DNA from: Chloroflexota bacterium
Lineage (GTDB): Bacteria > Chloroflexota > JAJPGV01
NCBI GenBank assembly: GCA_021325635.1
Contig: JAJPGV010000046.1
Span: 1-64,000 of the forward strand
Direction of reading: 5' to 3'
Length of the DNA stretch: 64,000 nt
Positions 7,652 to 16,812 of this stretch are shown here, one piece after another. The translations under genes and the position numbers were made by a program. How positions within the stretch are numbered: position 1 is the first letter of the stretch; every line of letters begins with the position of its first letter. Below the pieces are notes generated by a model, which had not been told where the DNA came from, did no database searches, and worked only from the letters and a program-made list of their open reading frames with translations.

Positions 7652-10309
7652 CTATACGCTCCAGCGGCCTTTCAGGTCGAACAGCACGTTGAGCGCTTCC
7701 AGCGGAGTCATGTTCAGGGGATCCAGCCGCGCCAGCTCATTCCGCAGCGCGTCGTCGGGCGCGAACAGCGACAGCTGCTGGGCCAGGCTGCCATTGCTGC
7801 TTGGCGCGATGGCGCGCGAGCCCTCGAGCTGCTCCAACAGCTCCTCCGCCCGGTGCAGCACGCCGCGTGGCAGCCCCGCCAGCTTGGCCACGTGGATGCC
7901 ATAGCTGCGGTCGGCCCCTCCCGGCGCCACCCGCCGCAGGAACACCACCTGACCCTGATCCTCCAGCACGTCCATGTGGAAATTGCGCACCCTGGGCAGC
8001 TGCTGCTCCAGCGCCGTCAGCTCGTGGTAGTGCGTTGCGAATAGCGTCTTCGCGCCGCAGGCCGGGTGATTGTGGATGTACTCCACAACGGCCTGGGCGA
8101 TAGCCAGCCCGTCGTACGTCGACGTGCCCCGACCAACCTCATCCAGGATGATCAGCGACCGTGGCGTCGACGATTGCAGGATCAGACTCGTCTCGACCAT
8201 CTCGACCATGAAGGTCGATTGTCCCGACGCCAGGTCGTCCTGTGCGCCGACCCTGGTGAAGATGCGGTCCACCAGCCCGATGCGGGCCGACGTCGCGGGC
8301 ACAAAGCTGCCAATCTGCGCCATGAGCGTGATCAACGCCACCTGGCGCAGGAAGGTCGACTTGCCCGCCATGTTCGGACCGGTGAGGACCACCAACTGGC
8401 AGTCTCGGCGGTCCAGGTGGCAGTCGTTCGGGACGAACTCACCCGCCGGCAGATTCAGCTCCACGACGGGATGGCGTCCGTCGGTGATGTCGATGCGGTC
8501 GCCCAGATCGAGCCCGGGCCGGCAGTAGCGCCGGCCGATCGCCAGCTGGGAGAAGCCTGCCAGCACGTCCAGCTCGCCGACGACGGCGGCGACGCTGCCA
8601 ATCGGCCCGGCCCAGCCCGCGATCTCCTCGCGGACCCGATCGAACAGGCGCGCTTCGATCTCCGCTCGCTGCTCCTGCGCGTTGAGCACGATCGACTCGT
8701 ACTCTTTCAGCTGCGGCGTGATGTAGCGCTCGCCACCCGTCAGCGTCTGCTTGCGCACGTAGTCCGGCGGAACCTGGTCGCGGTTCGAATTGCTGACCTC
8801 GATGTAGTAGCCGAAGACCTTGTTGAAGCCCACCTTCAAGCCGCGGATGCCCGTCCGCTCGCGCTCGCTCGCTTCCAGCCCGGCAATGTAGCTCCTGGCC
8901 TCGCTGGCTCCCTCCAGGAGCGCGTCCAGCTCGGGCGCGAAGCCCAGCCGGATCACGCCGCCCTCGGCCATGACCGCCGGCGGATCATCGACGATCGCTC
9001 GAGCGATCAGCAACACCACATCGGGGAAGGGCCGCAGCCTGGCCCCAAGCTCAGCCAGAGGGCCGCTCTCATCGACGGCCAGCGCACGCTGCAGCGCGGG
9101 AATCTGCTCCAACGCCGACTTCAGCGCCACCGCGTCGCGCGGCGAGGCAAGGCGCTGCACACAGCGGTTGATCAGCCGCTCGACGTCCGGCAGGTGTGAC
9201 AGCACCACGCCGACCTCCTGCGCCGCCACCGCGCTGCCGTTGAGCGCGGCCACAACCGCCAGCCTGCGGTTGAGCTGATCGAGATCGAGCAGTGGCATCG
9301 CCAGCCAACGCCGCAGCAGCCGGCCGCCCATCGGGGTGCGCGTAGCATCGAGCGTTGCCAGCAGCGATCCCTGGTGCTCGCCCTTGGCGGTACGCACGAT
9401 CTCCAGATTGCGGCGCGAGTACTGGTCCAGCGTCATGAAGCCGTCGACTGAGTACGTGCGCAGCTCGGACGTGGTGAGCCGCAGGCTCTTCCGCGTCTGG
9501 CCGAGATAGTGCAGCAGCCCGCCCGCAGCGGGCAGAGCCAGCGGCAGCTCTTCCAAGCCAAAGCCCTGCAGCGTTGCCACCTCCAGCTGGCGCTGCAGGG
9601 TCTCACGGCAGTTCTCGGGGTCGAACATCCAGGCATCGGCCCAGCTCACCGCGCGGTCGCCGGCCAGTCGCTTCAGATCCTCCATCTGGCTGGCTGGAAA
9701 CAGGCACTCGGTTGGATCGATGCGGTCGATTTCCCGCTGGGCCTCGGCGACCCCGGACAGCTGCGTGGCTGCGAACTCTCCGGTGGAAGCGTCGATATAG
9801 GCCAGGCCGAACGAGCGATCAGCCTCCCTATCGTTACCCTTGGCCGCCCCCATGCTCGCGAACAGCGCCAGCAGGTAATTGTTTCGCTCGCCCGGGAGCA
9901 GCGAGGCCTCCAGCACCGTGCCCGGCGTCAGCACCCGCATGACGTCGCGCTCCATCATCTTCGAGCCCGGCTCGCCCAGCTGCTCAGCCATAGCCACCTT
10001 GAAACCGCGGGCGATCAGCCGCGCCAGGTAGTTGTCGACGGCGTGATGCGGCACACCAGCCATCGGCACCCGCTCGCCCTTGGCCATCGGGCGCGAGGTA
10101 AGCGTGATCTGCAGCTCCCGAGCCACCAGCTTGGCGTCGTCGTCGAAGGTCTCGTAGAAGTCGCCCAGCCGGAAGAACAGGATGGTGTCGGGGTGCTGCT
10201 TCTTGAGGGCGAGGTACTGGCGGCGCAGCGGTGTGCTGGCCGCGCCCGAAAGGGCCTGCTCCGATCCCTGGCCGGCAGCCGGCCGATCGCGCGCGAGCTC
10301 GCTATCCAA
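7652..10309 (-). CDS. mutS: DNA mismatch repair protein MutS
   Basis: Recognises mismatches and small loops in DNA and signals repair by ATP-driven sliding-clamp formation. 885 residues, complete. The mismatch-wedge motif is F51-Y52-E53 in GDFYETF. The Walker A GPNMAGKST is at 644-652, and the Walker B LIILDE with the following GRGTSTYDG near 719-733. The helix-turn-helix dimer region FATHYHEL follows. The C-terminal tail ends with LEALNVLFDLKG. The start is a TTG, leaving only 26 bases to the divergent cyclophilin ATG. No mutL is nearby. Confidence 0.97.
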   Translation of the reverse strand: MDSELARDRPAAGQGSEQALSGAASTPLRRQYLALKKQHPDTILFFRLGDFYETFDDDAKLVARELQITLTSRPMAKGERVPMAGVPHHAVDNYLARLIARGFKVAMAEQLGEPGSKMMERDVMRVLTPGTVLEASLLPGERNNYLLALFASMGAAKGNDREADRSFGLAYIDASTGEFAATQLSGVAEAQREIDRIDPTECLFPASQMEDLKRLAGDRAVSWADAWMFDPENCRETLQRQLEVATLQGFGLEELPLALPAAGGLLHYLGQTRKSLRLTTSELRTYSVDGFMTLDQYSRRNLEIVRTAKGEHQGSLLATLDATRTPMGGRLLRRWLAMPLLDLDQLNRRLAVVAALNGSAVAAQEVGVVLSHLPDVERLINRCVQRLASPRDAVALKSALEQIPALQRALAVDESGPLAELGARLRPFPDVVLLIARAIVDDPPAVMAEGGVIRLGFAPELDALLEGASEARSYIAGLEASERERTGIRGLKVGFNKVFGYYIEVSNSNRDQVPPDYVRKQTLTGGERYITPQLKEYESIVLNAQEQRAEIEARLFDRVREEIAGWAGPIGSVAAVVGELDVLAGFSQLAIGRRYCRPGLDLGDRIDITDGRHPVVELNLPAGEFVPNDCHLDRRDCQLVVLTGPNMAGKSTFLRQVALITLMAQIGSFVPATSARIGLVDRIFTRVGAQDDLASGQSTFMVEMVETSLILQSSTPRSLIILDEVGRGTSTYDGLAIAQAVVEYIHNHPACGAKTLFATHYHELTALEQQLPRVRNFHMDVLEDQGQVVFLRRVAPGGADRSYGIHVAKLAGLPRGVLHRAEELLEQLEGSRAIAPSSNGSLAQQLSLFAPDDALRNELARLDPLNMTPLEALNVLFDLKGRWSV

Positions 10310-10335
10310 CGACGGGCTGATGGTAGCATTCGGCC

Positions 10336-10815
10336 ATGGCTAAGTCGCCCCCCGAGATGGACATCGATCTCGATAAGCTGTACGACGTCACCATCCACAC
10401 GGCGAAGGGCGACATCAGCATGGAGCTGGATCCTCAGCTGGCGCCCAATACCGTCAACAACTTCGTGCACCTCGCCCGCGACGGCTACTACGACGGGCTC
10501 ACCTTCCACCGCGTCGTTCCGGACTTCGTCATCCAGGGCGGCTGTCCTGAGGGCACCGGCCGAGGCGGCCCGGGCTATCGCTTCAACGACGAGCCGGTGA
10601 AAGGCGACTACATCGAGGGTGCGGTCGCCATGGCCAACGCCGGCCCAGACACCAACGGCAGCCAGTTCTTCATCTGCACCACCGACGACCGCCACAAGCT
10701 CGACAAGAAGTACAACCTCTTTGGGTACGTGCTCAAAGGCATGAACGTGGTCAAGGACATCGTGGTGGGTGACAAGATGGAGTCGGTCAAGGTCGTCGAA
10801 AAAGCCCGGGCTTGA
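10336..10815 (+). CDS. Cyclophilin-type peptidyl-prolyl cis-trans isomerase
   Basis: A 159-residue cytoplasmic foldase that speeds proline isomerisation. Family blocks are present: NTVNNFVHLARDGYYDGLTF (residues 37-56) with the catalytic Arg in FHRVVPDFVIQGG, then AMANAGPDTNGSQFFI and LDKKYNLFGYV. No signal peptide is visible. It starts 26 bases from the divergent mutS start, and its TGA overlaps the TTG of the following Cys-rich gene, so it heads a short operon with that gene and the thioredoxin-like gene. Confidence 0.95.
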   Translation: MAKSPPEMDIDLDKLYDVTIHTAKGDISMELDPQLAPNTVNNFVHLARDGYYDGLTFHRVVPDFVIQGGCPEGTGRGGPGYRFNDEPVKGDYIEGAVAMANAGPDTNGSQFFICTTDDRHKLDKKYNLFGYVLKGMNVVKDIVVGDKMESVKVVEKARA

Positions 10816-11147
10816 TCGAGCCGGCCCCGGCTGAAGCCCAGCCGTTGGTCAGGCTCGCCAGTGCCTGCCCTTGGCTCGACTATCTGCGTGGCGCCGAAGG
10901 CGCCAACCACCCGGCCTGCCGGCTGACTGCTCACGTCTTCCCGGCCGGCGCGCTGGACCAGACGTCATGCCTGTCGCTCTGCACCTATCCGGCGCAGCAT
11001 CACCGTGGCCGCTGCAAGCACATGGACCTCACCAATGTGCTGAGGAGCGGTAGCGATCCTCCCCTGCCTCGCATTCTGTGTCGGGCGCACGTCCGCTACG
11101 ACGCGCCCGGCTTTTGCGCCAAGTGCCCGGACTACGAGCAGACGTGA
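10812..11147 (+). CDS. Small cysteine-rich protein of unknown function
   Basis: 111 residues with ten cysteines, arranged CP near 19, C near 37, then SCLSLC, GRCKH, ILCRAH and a final FCAKC pair. The spacing suggests a metal or iron-sulphur site, but no named family was recognised. It starts at a TTG overlapping the cyclophilin stop and ends nine bases before the thioredoxin-like gene. This places it between a foldase and a redox protein, so a role linked to thiols or metals is possible (inference). Confidence 0.6.
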   Translation: MIEPAPAEAQPLVRLASACPWLDYLRGAEGANHPACRLTAHVFPAGALDQTSCLSLCTYPAQHHRGRCKHMDLTNVLRSGSDPPLPRILCRAHVRYDAPGFCAKCPDYEQT

Positions 11148-11156
11148 GCCGGCAGC

Positions 11157-11642
11157 TTGAGCGCCCGCCAGATTCTGAACCAGAACTCGTACGTGTTGAT
11201 AGCCGCCCTCGTGCTCATGGTGATCGGCTACTTTGTGGCCACGTTCGGCAATGTCACCAGCTGGATCGGCTGGCTTCTGGCCGCGCTGCTCCTGCTGGCC
11301 ATCCACCTGGTCCTACGGCCAGGCAAAGGCAGCCTTCTCAGCCCCGCTGAGCTCGAGCAGCTGGTCGGCAGTGGGTCACCGGTCGTGCTGGAGCTGTACT
11401 CCAGCTACTGCCTGGTGTGCATGGCCGCCAAGCCCGTCCTGGACGGCATCGAGAAGCAGGTAGGCCAGCGCGTGCGCTTCGTGCGCATGGACGTAGCGAC
11501 GCCCAACGGTCGTAGGGTGGCCGCCGAGGTGGGACTGGACCTGGTGCCCCTGGTCGTGGGCTTCGATGCGCAGGGATCCGAGCGCTGGCGCACTCAGCGC
11601 GTCAACCGCGGCGATCTCCTGCGTCGCATCGCCATGCTCTGA
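11157..11642 (+). CDS. Membrane-anchored thioredoxin-like protein
   Basis: 161 residues with two hydrophobic helices (about 12-30 and 35-53), then a thioredoxin fold. The redox motif is C85-L-V-C88 in SSYCLVCMAAKPVL, with the expected downstream cis-proline region DLVPLVVGFD. Two helices place both ends on the same side. Whether the domain faces inward or outward cannot be told from sequence. It is the last gene of the cyclophilin operon, behind the cysteine-rich protein, which may be its partner. The start is a TTG. Confidence 0.8.
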   Translation: MSARQILNQNSYVLIAALVLMVIGYFVATFGNVTSWIGWLLAALLLLAIHLVLRPGKGSLLSPAELEQLVGSGSPVVLELYSSYCLVCMAAKPVLDGIEKQVGQRVRFVRMDVATPNGRRVAAEVGLDLVPLVVGFDAQGSERWRTQRVNRGDLLRRIAML

Positions 11643-11731
11643 GCCGGCGAAAGAGCTCGCGGTCAAGCAGGAAACGAGCGGGCGCAACGCGCCCCCGTAG
11701 GGCTGCCCGCCGGGTTAGGCAGAGGCCGAAG

Positions 11732-13936
11732 CTACAGCGTCAGCACGACCCGCTCACGCTCTGGTGAGCGGTGAACCTCGCGGCCATCGATGAGCACCTG
11801 GAAGGCGGTGCCCGCCTCCCAGCGCACCGCAACCTCCCGCTTGCGCACGAATACCCGCTCCAACCCGAACGACGACAGCGGAAACGGCAGCGGGTCGACC
11901 ACCAGCGCGCCGTCGACGTCGGGCTGCAGCCCGGCCACGTAGCGGACCATGAGGTCTACCACCCAGGAGTGCTGGTAATCGTCGATGCCGCGATAGGCCG
12001 ACGGGTGCCCGGTGATGGGGTTGTAATGCTCGAAACAGTTCGGGCGGCCAACGTCGCCGTCGAAGAACATCAACGACACGAAGCGCTGGATCAGCTCGGC
12101 CGCCGCCGGCTGGAGCGATGGGTCCAGCTGCTGGCTGGCCCGCGCCAAAGCGTCACACGCATGGCTGTTGGTCATCGGCCAGGTTCGGCCGTTCCAGGGG
12201 CAGCTGTGGCGCTTGCCCTTCCACTCCGCCCAGGGGCTGAAGTAGGTATCGTCGGCCGGTGAGCTGGGGACCGGAAAGGGCAGCCAGAACTCGTCCGGGT
12301 TCAGCAGGTGGCGCCGCAGCGCGCCAAGGTGCTGGTGAGTGGCAATGTCGGTCATGAAGGGATAGAAGCCAACCGCTGCCTTGACGCCGGTGCGCTGGCC
12401 GCTTTCCGGATTGATGTCGGTGAACATCTCCAGGGTTGGGTCCCACAGCCGCTCGCGCACTGCCTGGCAGGTCGCGACGGCCTGGGACGTCCAGTACACC
12501 GCCTCCTCCGGCTGGCCCAGCAGACCCGCCATCCAGGCCAGTGCGCGCTGCAGCTCGTAGGCGTACACGGTGGCATCCACACCCTTCAGCCGGAGCTCAT
12601 CCCAGTGGTCGGCCCGGGGATCCACGGCCTGGTAGCGGCTCATGTACTCCTGGCCCGTCTCGCCCTGGTTGATCACGTCGTACAGATGGCAGCCCTCAGG
12701 ATCGCGCTCATCATCCAGGAACTGCGCGTAACGCCGCAACGCGGGGTACACCTCAGCCAGGAAGCGATCGTTGGGATCCAGCGCATAGATCGCTTGCACG
12801 GCGCGTCCCCAGTTGGCCAGGTACATGTCGCCGCTGTGCACCAGCTGGGCGTAGATGTTCCCCGGGAATGCCCCGTTCGGCGCCTGGTGCTCGGTAAAGT
12901 TGAGGACGCTGCCACGAGCCACGGCCCGCGAAGGCTGCCAGCGACATTCCAGCGCATGCGCCTGGGCGCTGTAGGAGATGTGGTTGCGGAACTGGGCGAT
13001 GCCTTCGGCCACGAATGGATGGCGCGCCCGCCCTCCGGGGTGATCCACCGTATTGAGCCGCAGGCCGAACCAGCGATACCACCAGTAGCGCTGCAGGTAG
13101 GCGTCCGGCACCTCCAGCGAAGGCAAATCGTCGAAGTACTCGCGCCACGACTCCTGGCTCAGCTCGATAGGCTGCAGCAGCAGCTGCCCCAGCTCATCGC
13201 CGACGGCGCAGCCAAGCACCAGCCGGCCTCGGCTCTCGGGCAGGATCTCCATCGAGTACTGCAGCCCCAGGTACACCAGTCCATCGTTGTTCCAGCCGGC
13301 CAGCCGCAGCTCGTCGCCCAGCGAGCCCTGGCTCATTCGCTCCACGAAGGGCGTGAGCTGCCACTCCGGGCGCAGAGAGTTCCATTCCGACAGCTGGCCC
13401 GCGAATGACTCCGGCGGCTGGTCGGCCCCCAGCATCACCTTGTAGCTGAACACCGGCAGCTCCTGCCCGCGCAGGCTGATCTGCTGCCGCTTGACGTAGC
13501 GAAACGCGCTTCCGTCGAAGCTCACGTCCGCTACCACGTGGTCGCCGATACCAGGCGTGGAGCGTTGCGCCGTATAAGCCACCGGGCGGACGATGACCGG
13601 CCTGTCCGTCGGATTCCAGATGGACAGCTCCGACACCAGCACGTCCTGCGGCAGGAGCGCCTTGCGCTCGCTGACCAGCAGGTCGCCGGCCATCCAGGCG
13701 GTGGTCAGCTCGCTCGGGCGCCAGTCGCGCGAAAGCGGCTTGAGCGCAAGGCACTGGTACGTCTGGTCCAGCAGGGCCACGGTGAACGGCCGCTCGACCA
13801 CGTGGTCGAAGTAATGCGCCTCATCCCAGAAGCCGGGCCAGTCCAGGTACGACGGAAACGGAGGCGCCCACAGGAGCGCCTTGCCGCCGCCCAGGAACCA
13901 CTTATCGGGCCGGCGCAGCGCCTCCAATACGTCCAT
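11732..13936 (-). CDS. Six-hairpin glycosidase-like protein (MGH1/GH63-like)
   Basis: A 734-residue protein with an N-terminal beta-sandwich half (to about 300) and a C-terminal (alpha/alpha)6 barrel. Barrel landmarks include [68 protein letters not shown] and [20 protein letters not shown]. The last block is characteristic of the GH63/GH37 and mannosylglycerate-hydrolase-like clan. No signal peptide is visible, so it probably acts on an intracellular oligosaccharide or glucoside. Substrate and exact GH family are not decidable here. It is divergent from gpmA with 50 bases between the starts. Confidence 0.8.
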   Translation of the reverse strand: MDVLEALRRPDKWFLGGGKALLWAPPFPSYLDWPGFWDEAHYFDHVVERPFTVALLDQTYQCLALKPLSRDWRPSELTTAWMAGDLLVSERKALLPQDVLVSELSIWNPTDRPVIVRPVAYTAQRSTPGIGDHVVADVSFDGSAFRYVKRQQISLRGQELPVFSYKVMLGADQPPESFAGQLSEWNSLRPEWQLTPFVERMSQGSLGDELRLAGWNNDGLVYLGLQYSMEILPESRGRLVLGCAVGDELGQLLLQPIELSQESWREYFDDLPSLEVPDAYLQRYWWYRWFGLRLNTVDHPGGRARHPFVAEGIAQFRNHISYSAQAHALECRWQPSRAVARGSVLNFTEHQAPNGAFPGNIYAQLVHSGDMYLANWGRAVQAIYALDPNDRFLAEVYPALRRYAQFLDDERDPEGCHLYDVINQGETGQEYMSRYQAVDPRADHWDELRLKGVDATVYAYELQRALAWMAGLLGQPEEAVYWTSQAVATCQAVRERLWDPTLEMFTDINPESGQRTGVKAAVGFYPFMTDIATHQHLGALRRHLLNPDEFWLPFPVPSSPADDTYFSPWAEWKGKRHSCPWNGRTWPMTNSHACDALARASQQLDPSLQPAAAELIQRFVSLMFFDGDVGRPNCFEHYNPITGHPSAYRGIDDYQHSWVVDLMVRYVAGLQPDVDGALVVDPLPFPLSSFGLERVFVRKREVAVRWEAGTAFQVLIDGREVHRSPERERVVLTL

Positions 13937-13986
13937 GCACGCTTAGCGTAGCCGAACACCCCTGGCTGTCGGACGGCGATGGCACA

Positions 13987-14619
13987 ATGTCAGCGATGAC
14001 TTCTTCCTCGTGGCTGTGCCTTTTGCGTCACGGACAATCGCAATGGAATCTCGAGAACCGCTTCACGGGCTGGGTGGACGTAGCCCTCACTGACACCGGT
14101 CGGGAGGAGGCACGGCAGGCCGCCGAACGCCTCAAGCGGCGCGGCCTGAGCTTTGACGTAGCCTATACCAGCGTGCTCTCACGTGCCATCGAGACGCTGG
14201 ATATTGCCCTCGACGTGCTGGGCCAGGAAAACCTGCCCGTGCACCAGGACAAAGCCCTGAACGAGCGCATGTATGGCGATCTCCAGGGCCTCAACAAAGC
14301 CGAAACAGCAGCCAAGTTCGGCGACGACCAGGTGCACATCTGGCGGCGAAGCTACGACGTTCCACCACCGAACGGCGAAAGCCTGAAGGACACCCAGAAA
14401 CGGGCAGTGCCCTATTTCCGGACGAAGATCGAGCCGGAGCTATGCGCCGGCAAGAACGTGCTGGTCGTTGCCCACGGCAACAGCCTGCGCGCCATCGTCA
14501 TGGAGCTGGAGAAGCTCACCTCCGCGCAGATCCTGGAGGTCGAGATCCCAACCGGGGTCCCATGGCTGTATCGCCTCACGCCGGACCTGACCGTGGAGGA
14601 AAAGCTCACCCTCGACTGA
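13987..14619 (+). CDS. gpmA: 2,3-bisphosphoglycerate-dependent phosphoglycerate mutase
   Basis: Glycolytic interconversion of 3- and 2-phosphoglycerate through a phosphohistidine. 210 residues; the signature [17 protein letters not shown] holds the phosphorylated His15. The acid Glu93 is in [11 protein letters not shown] and the second histidine, His163, in VVAHGNS. The length is slightly shorter than the 225-250 usual for dPGM. The ATG at 13996 is an alternative start. It is monocistronic, between a divergent glycosidase gene and a convergent RidA gene. Confidence 0.93.
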   Translation: MSAMTSSSWLCLLRHGQSQWNLENRFTGWVDVALTDTGREEARQAAERLKRRGLSFDVAYTSVLSRAIETLDIALDVLGQENLPVHQDKALNERMYGDLQGLNKAETAAKFGDDQVHIWRRSYDVPPPNGESLKDTQKRAVPYFRTKIEPELCAGKNVLVVAHGNSLRAIVMELEKLTSAQILEVEIPTGVPWLYRLTPDLTVEEKLTLD

Positions 14620-14702
14620 CCCGCGTCAAACCGTGGCGCTCCCCTTCGGCACCCGGCACTCATCGCTCGGCACTCGCGACCCCGTCGGCGCTGCCGACCG
14701 CG

Positions 14703-15173
14703 TTACTCCACTTCGAGCACCATCTCCACTTCGACCGGGATATTGTTCGGAAGCTGCTGCATGCCAACGGCGGACCGAGCGTGGCGGCCGGCTTCGCCGT
14801 ACAGCTCGACCAGCAGGTCGGAGCAGCCGTTGATGACCTTGGGAGTATCCACGAAGCCCTCGGTGCAGTTGACCATACCCAGCACCTTGACCACCCGCTT
14901 GACGCGATCCAGATCGCCGATGGCCTGCTTAGCTGAGCGGAGGCAGCTCACGGCAGTGATGCGCGCCGCTTCATAGCCCTGCTCCAGGGTAAGGTCACCT
15001 CCCACGCGGCCGGTCATGGCGATCTTTCCGCCAACGTGCGGCCCGTGGCCGGCCACGAACAGCAGGTTGCCGGTCTGCACCGCGCCGACGTAATTGCCCG
15101 CGGGCGCCATCAAGTCATCGAGTTTGAAGCCCAGGGCTTCCAGCTTTTGTTCCACCTTCATTGCGCCGTTCAT
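14703..15173 (-). CDS. RidA (YjgF/YER057c/UK114) family protein
   Basis: Family members hydrolyse reactive enamine/imine intermediates from PLP enzymes; this longer subgroup is uncharacterised. 156 residues. Visible blocks are NYVGAVQTGNLLFVAGHGP, GYEAARITAVSCLRSAKQAIGDLDRVKRVVKVLGMVN with residues kept short here, and the final RSAVGMQQLPNNIPVEVEM. The conserved Arg that binds the substrate carboxylate in RidA is in HARSAVG. It is divergent from the VOC gene with about 60 bases between the starts. Confidence 0.92.
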   Translation of the reverse strand: MNGAMKVEQKLEALGFKLDDLMAPAGNYVGAVQTGNLLFVAGHGPHVGGKIAMTGRVGGDLTLEQGYEAARITAVSCLRSAKQAIGDLDRVKRVVKVLGMVNCTEGFVDTPKVINGCSDLLVELYGEAGRHARSAVGMQQLPNNIPVEVEMVLEVE

Positions 15174-15235
15174 GGTAAGCCCTCGGGCCGCACTTCTGGT
15201 AGTCTGCAGGCATTCATGCGATGGAGGTAACAGCT

Positions 15236-15733
15236 GTGCCGAAAGTAGCCGGCCTCGGACACATCGGCATCTGGGTGCAAGACCTGGAGAAGATGAGCGA
15301 CTTCTATCAGCGGGTGCTGGGTCTGAACCAATCAGACCGGGGGCACGGCGGACGGACCGAGATGGTGTTCCTCTCAGCCCGCGACCGTCTCAGCGAGCAT
15401 CACGAAACGGTGCTCGCGCCGGGAGGGGAGAAAGCGCCCCAGCAAATCTCGTATTACGTCAACTCCTTGGACGAGCTGAAGGCGTTCCACCAGGTCCTGC
15501 TGCGCGAGAACGTGCACATCATCGAGACCGTCAGCCACGGCTACGCGCTGGGCATCTATTTCCTGGACCCCGAAGGCAATCGCCTGGAAATCTACTGGAA
15601 GGCCGGCAGGGACGTCGCACAGCCGTTCAAGCGGCCAATCGACCTGAGCCTGCCTGACGAAGCCTTGCTCGCGGAGCTGGACGCCGACCTGCGGGGCCAG
15701 CACGAGCGCGGCGTAGCCGAGGGGACGGCGTAA
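15236..15733 (+). CDS. VOC-family (glyoxalase/extradiol dioxygenase fold) protein
   Basis: 165 residues. Paired beta-alpha-beta-beta-beta units begin with LGHIGIWVQDLEKMSDFYQR and end with IYFLDPEGNRLEIYW. The metal ligands expected for the fold are His9 in GHIGI, a middle His, and the Glu of LEIYW, so it is probably a metalloenzyme such as a ring-cleaving dioxygenase. The start is fixed at GTG 15236 by GGAGGT at 15223-15228, seven bases upstream. The ATG at 15221 would sit on that ribosome site. The substrate is unknown. Confidence 0.88.
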   Translation: MPKVAGLGHIGIWVQDLEKMSDFYQRVLGLNQSDRGHGGRTEMVFLSARDRLSEHHETVLAPGGEKAPQQISYYVNSLDELKAFHQVLLRENVHIIETVSHGYALGIYFLDPEGNRLEIYWKAGRDVAQPFKRPIDLSLPDEALLAELDADLRGQHERGVAEGTA

Positions 15734-15776
15734 GGCCCGAAGGACCTTGTTCGATGCTTGGTGTCTTGGGAGAAGC

Positions 15777-15950
15777 TCAGCGGCCAGCGGCCATGAACAG
15801 CAGCAGGGCCACCACTGCGGCCATGGTCAGGATCAGCGGGATCAAGGACGACCAGCGTCGCCGGCGGCGCGGCCGGCCAAAGGAAGCGTTCAGTGGCAGC
15901 TGGCGCAACGTCCGCGGATTGTGGTCCACGTCGCGGTAGTTAGAGATCAC
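15777..15950 (-). CDS. Small tail-anchored membrane protein
   Basis: An open frame of 57 codons from a GTG. It has a basic middle (GRPRRRRRW) followed by a single hydrophobic helix of about 20 residues (IPLILTMAAVVALLLFMA) and a short end, AAGR. The positive stretch before the helix predicts a cytoplasmic N-terminus. No family was recognised and no clear ribosome site is seen. It fills the gap between the VOC gene and the FliL-like gene. Confidence 0.5.
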   Translation of the reverse strand: MISNYRDVDHNPRTLRQLPLNASFGRPRRRRRWSSLIPLILTMAAVVALLLFMAAGR

Positions 15951-16161
15951 TCAACGCATATTTTGGCCGGAGGGAACGGGCTTCGGATTATCTAGCCCAA
16001 GTTGGCTATGGATCGGCGGTTTCACGCGGGTGCCCCTGCCAGGGAACGAACGGCAACGGCTCTACCCGGCCAATCAACCCATCTGCACTGCCAGCAGCCC
16101 GCGGCTCATACGGAGTTCGCCGCCAATCGCCGATGATCTGGTGTACGGTGTTAAGTAGCTG

Positions 16162-16812
16162 ATGATTCAGAATGCCGAGCAGCCAATTGCTCCGGCCGAG
16201 CCGCGGCAGCGCGCCGCGGCGGCGCTGGCGCGCAAGGCCGCCCCACTGCAAGCCCTGCCTCCCCCGGCCGACGAGGACGTCCCGGCGCCCCCAGCCGAAC
16301 CTCGACGGCGGCCCGGCAGCCGGCTGGTCCTTGTCGTGGTCGGCATCGTGGCCTGGCTGGCAGCGCTGGGGCTGTTCGTCCCCCCGCTGATTCCCAAGCG
16401 CCCGCCCACAGCGCCGACGCCCGTCCCAGCTGCCGGAGCCGTGCTCATCAAGCCAGCTCCGGAATTGACCATCAGCCGCACCTTCAACGTCCAGGGCAGC
16501 GGGCCCGGCTTCAAGTACGTCAAGCTCACGGCCGTGATCCAGTTTGCCGATCCCAGCGGCCAGTTCGCCAAGGCACGCAGCGATCAGCTCAGCAAACTGC
16601 AAGCGCAGTTCGCCGACGACCATGCACCGCTGCTGTCCGCCTTCAACAACATCATGACCTCGACCCTTGATACCAAGGACGCGCTCGCCCTCACGAGTCC
16701 CGAGGGCCGCGACCAGCTCAAACGGGAGCTGATCGCGGCCTTTAACCGTCAGCTGGCTGGCACGAGCGATCGCGTGACCGACATTCTGTTTGTCGACTAC
16801 GTCCTCCAGTAG
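16162..16812 (+). CDS. FliL-like single-pass membrane protein (no flagellar genes nearby)
   Basis: 216 residues: a Pro/Ala-rich cytoplasmic N-terminus (1-52), one transmembrane helix (about 54-75), a Pro-rich spacer and an extracytoplasmic domain. The C-terminal region matches the FliL pattern: a stretch like LDTKDALALTSPEG, RDQLKRELIAAFNRQL, then the DILFVDYVLQ end. FliL supports the flagellar stator in motile bacteria, but no flagellar gene is present here. Its 3' end overlaps the chrA gene by 23 bases, so they are likely co-transcribed. Confidence 0.7.
   Translation: MIQNAEQPIAPAEPRQRAAAALARKAAPLQALPPPADEDVPAPPAEPRRRPGSRLVLVVVGIVAWLAALGLFVPPLIPKRPPTAPTPVPAAGAVLIKPAPELTISRTFNVQGSGPGFKYVKLTAVIQFADPSGQFAKARSDQLSKLQAQFADDHAPLLSAFNNIMTSTLDTKDALALTSPEGRDQLKRELIAAFNRQLAGTSDRVTDILFVDYVLQ

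Noticed and set aside
8066-9199. 377-codon frame antisense to mutS
   Set aside because: Mirror of a strongly conserved gene; no family pattern.
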